Shown here in pieces: positions 62,524 to 64,000 of a DNA stretch of 64,000 bases. Each line of letters begins with the position of its first letter. The stretch's first letter is position 1. The notes beneath the pieces were generated by a model. The model searched no databases. It had not been told where the DNA came from and saw nothing but the letters and a program-made list of their open reading frames with translations. Location: positions 1-64,000 of the forward strand of contig NZ_JAPJZI010000001.1 of NCBI RefSeq assembly GCF_027944115.1, read 5' to 3'. Both the position numbers and the translations under genes were made by a program. This DNA is from Hoeflea prorocentri (lineage in GTDB: Bacteria > Pseudomonadota > Alphaproteobacteria > Rhizobiales > Rhizobiaceae).

Positions 62524-63630
62524 ATGAACCGTCGCTCATTTATCAAGAGGGCGGGTGCGGCAGGCACCGGCGCGGCAGCTTCCGTGGCGCTGGCAGCGCC
62601 CGCGCTGGCTCAGTCGCAGCCGGAGGTAACGTGGCAGCTTTCGTCGGGTTACCCCAAGTTGCTCGACACGATTTATGGCGCCTCCGAGACGTTTGCCGAC
62701 ACGGTGCGGGAACTGACCGACGGCAAGTTCGACATCAAGGTTTTTCCGGCCGGTGAAATCGTCGACACATCCGATGGTTTGGACGCGGTACAGGAAGGCA
62801 AGATCGAGATCGCCAGCACGGCGTCCAACTATTTCTGGGAAAAGGACCCGGCCTTTGCATTTGGAACCGGCGTGCCGTTCGGTCTCAACCAAAGAATGAT
62901 GAACTCCTGGCTTTACGAAGGCGGTGGTCTTGAGCTCCTGAACGGTTTTTACAAGAAATTCAATATTATTGGATTTCCGAGCGGTAACACCGGTGCGCAA
63001 ATGGGTGGCTGGTTCCGCCGCGAAATCAATTCCCTCGACGACTTGCAGGGCCTGAAGTTCCGCATCGGCGGTTTTGGCGGCACGATTATCGAGAAAATCG
63101 GGGTTCAGCCGGTCGATCTTCCACCAGAAAGGATTTACGGCGCGCTGGAGAACGGCACGATTGACGCGGCCGAATTCGTCGGCCCCTATGACGACGACAG
63201 GCTCGGCCTCAACCGTGTGGCGAAATACTATTACTACCCCGGCTGGTGGGAAGGTGGCGTCACGCTGATGAACCTGGTCAATCTGGACAAGTGGAACGCG
63301 CTTCCGAAGTCTTACCAGGCGGCGATCCGCAGCGCTTCGGCACAGGCCAACGCCACCATGATTGCACGGTACGATTCGCTCAATCCGCCGACGTTACGCC
63401 AGCTCGTTCAGTTTGGAACGGTGCTGCGGCCCTATTCGCACGATATCATGCTCGCCTGCTTCAACGCGGCCGAGGAGACCTACAAGGAACTGGCCAGCGA
63501 CAATGCGGATTTCAAGGCGTTGCTCGATTCCTATATGAGCTATCGCCGGGACGCCTATCTATGGTTCCAGTTGTCGGAATATGCGCAGGATGCGTTTTTG
63601 ATGCTGCAACAAAGGGCAGGGCGGCTCTGA
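62524..63630 (+). CDS. TRAP transporter solute-binding protein, TakP-like (DctP family)
   Basis: A 368-residue periplasmic receptor with a twin-arginine signal (MNRRSFIKRAG...LAAPALAQ), which suggests export in folded form. Sequence blocks such as FPSGNTGAQMGGWFRREIN and EFVGPYDDDRLGL, then YYYYPGWWEGG, closely match TakP of Rhodobacter, which binds 2-oxoacids such as pyruvate with a cation. GGAGG precedes the ATG. No DctQ or DctM gene follows; instead a 2-oxoacid:ferredoxin oxidoreductase gene begins, which fits import and oxidation of a 2-oxoacid. Confidence 0.9.
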   Translation: MNRRSFIKRAGAAGTGAAASVALAAPALAQSQPEVTWQLSSGYPKLLDTIYGASETFADTVRELTDGKFDIKVFPAGEIVDTSDGLDAVQEGKIEIASTASNYFWEKDPAFAFGTGVPFGLNQRMMNSWLYEGGGLELLNGFYKKFNIIGFPSGNTGAQMGGWFRREINSLDDLQGLKFRIGGFGGTIIEKIGVQPVDLPPERIYGALENGTIDAAEFVGPYDDDRLGLNRVAKYYYYPGWWEGGVTLMNLVNLDKWNALPKSYQAAIRSASAQANATMIARYDSLNPPTLRQLVQFGTVLRPYSHDIMLACFNAAEETYKELASDNADFKALLDSYMSYRRDAYLWFQLSEYAQDAFLMLQQRAGRL

Positions 63631-63767
63631 CCGGCTTTTGTGTCCTGGCCGCACGTTGCAGTGCACAATCGATTTCATTTGACGTGCAGACGTCGGGACC
63701 CAAAATAAGCCGAAAGCCTTAACGGCGGAACGATGCCGGCCTTCCGGGCTGAGCTGCGGAGGACTGG

Positions 63768-64000
63768 ATGACACTGCATGACGTCTCGCTGGACGACAAG
63801 TACGACCTTTCCAAAAACAGGATATTCGTTACCGGAACGCAGGCCGTTGTGCGGCTCCTGCTCATGCAGAAGGCGCTTGATCACCGGGCCGGTCTGAATA
63901 CGGCGGGGTTTGTCTCCGGTTACCGCGGCTCGCCGCTGGGTGCGTTCGATCAGCAATTGTCCCTCGCGAAGCGGCAGCTTGAAGCCAGCGATATCGTTTT
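63768..64000 (+). CDS. Second indolepyruvate:ferredoxin oxidoreductase (partial, N terminus)
   Basis: An open frame runs to the window edge from ATG 63768, preceded by GGAGG. Its 77 visible residues (NRIFVTGTQAVVRLLLMQKA, then LNTAGFVSGYRGSPLGAFDQ) align with the start of the fused oxidoreductase at 18484-21945, clearly a paralogue. It would decarboxylate an aryl- or alkyl-2-oxoacid. It lies downstream of the TakP-like receptor and a LacI regulator. The rest, including cofactor domains, is outside the window. Confidence 0.88.
   Translation, partial: MTLHDVSLDDKYDLSKNRIFVTGTQAVVRLLLMQKALDHRAGLNTAGFVSGYRGSPLGAFDQQLSLAKRQLEASDIV

Overview
The window looks like chromosomal DNA of an alphaproteobacterium of the order Hyphomicrobiales (Rhizobiales), probably Rhizobiaceae or Phyllobacteriaceae. 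The evidence is a RirA iron regulator with the rhizobial Cys91/Cys99/Cys105 spacing, an Irr-type box upstream of it, the alphaproteobacterial urt-ure layout, and a long leader before an ornithine decarboxylase where rhizobia carry the speF RNA. The left edge holds the last ~46 nt of a 5S rRNA, so an rRNA operon lies just outside. I see no phage, transposase, integrase or CRISPR; the window reads as a metabolically versatile, regulator-rich housekeeping and accessory chromosome segment.

Region by region. 1-3500: 5S end and terminator, a DUF202 membrane protein, a cytochrome b561, and an enone/quinone-type oxidoreductase with a NemR-like TetR regulator that shares an identical operator with it. 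3590-14123: twelve collinear minus-strand genes for urea uptake and hydrolysis (urtABCDE, then ureDABCEFG), headed by a sigma-54 promoter. 14626-22542: a LacI regulator, a succinate-semialdehyde dehydrogenase (gabD), and an aromatic aminotransferase coupled to a fused indolepyruvate ferredoxin oxidoreductase with a divergent Lrp/AsnC regulator. 22549-31741: a complete form I aerobic CO dehydrogenase cluster (coxC-M-S-L-D-E-F, a MocA-like gene, coxG). CoxL carries the diagnostic AYRCSFR loop, and a triplet direct repeat sits upstream of coxM. 32266-36189: TetR, acyl-CoA dehydrogenase, SCP2-like protein and MerR regulator around a shared dyad, then NnrU and RirA. 36473-38511: an iron-binding periplasmic protein under likely Irr/RirA control, and the tRNA hydroxylase TrhO.

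38633-43746: an unusual regulator joining a PAS-like domain, two LuxR-like helix-turn-helix segments and an alpha/beta-hydrolase fold without a nucleophile. It is divergent from an autotransporter-like protein with HAF repeats and a long Gly/Ser linker; KDPG aldolase follows. 43842-52972: DUF533 protein, modABC molybdate transporter, aminotransferase, small membrane protein, Bcr/CflA efflux pump, NicO-type Ni/Co transporter with DUF1007 partner, and a LysR regulator. 52975-60488: amidase, a speF-like leader and type III ornithine decarboxylase, PfkB sugar kinase with a D-lyxose-isomerase-type enzyme, a WD40 protein with a CobW-type metallochaperone, and a creatininase-family amidohydrolase. 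60775-64000: MarR and LacI regulators, a Tat-exported TakP-like TRAP solute receptor, and the start of a second indolepyruvate:ferredoxin oxidoreductase paralogue cut by the window edge.

Functionally the window is rich in nitrogen scavenging (urea, amidase, creatininase, amino-acid transamination and 2-oxoacid oxidation) and in metal supply for metalloenzymes: molybdate for CO dehydrogenase, nickel for urease, iron control through Irr/RirA, and a CobW chaperone. CO oxidation would supply supplementary electrons to a heterotroph. The most unusual items are the sensor-like pseudo-hydrolase regulator next to the HAF/Gly-Ser surface protein, and the exact 20-bp triplet repeat in front of coxM.
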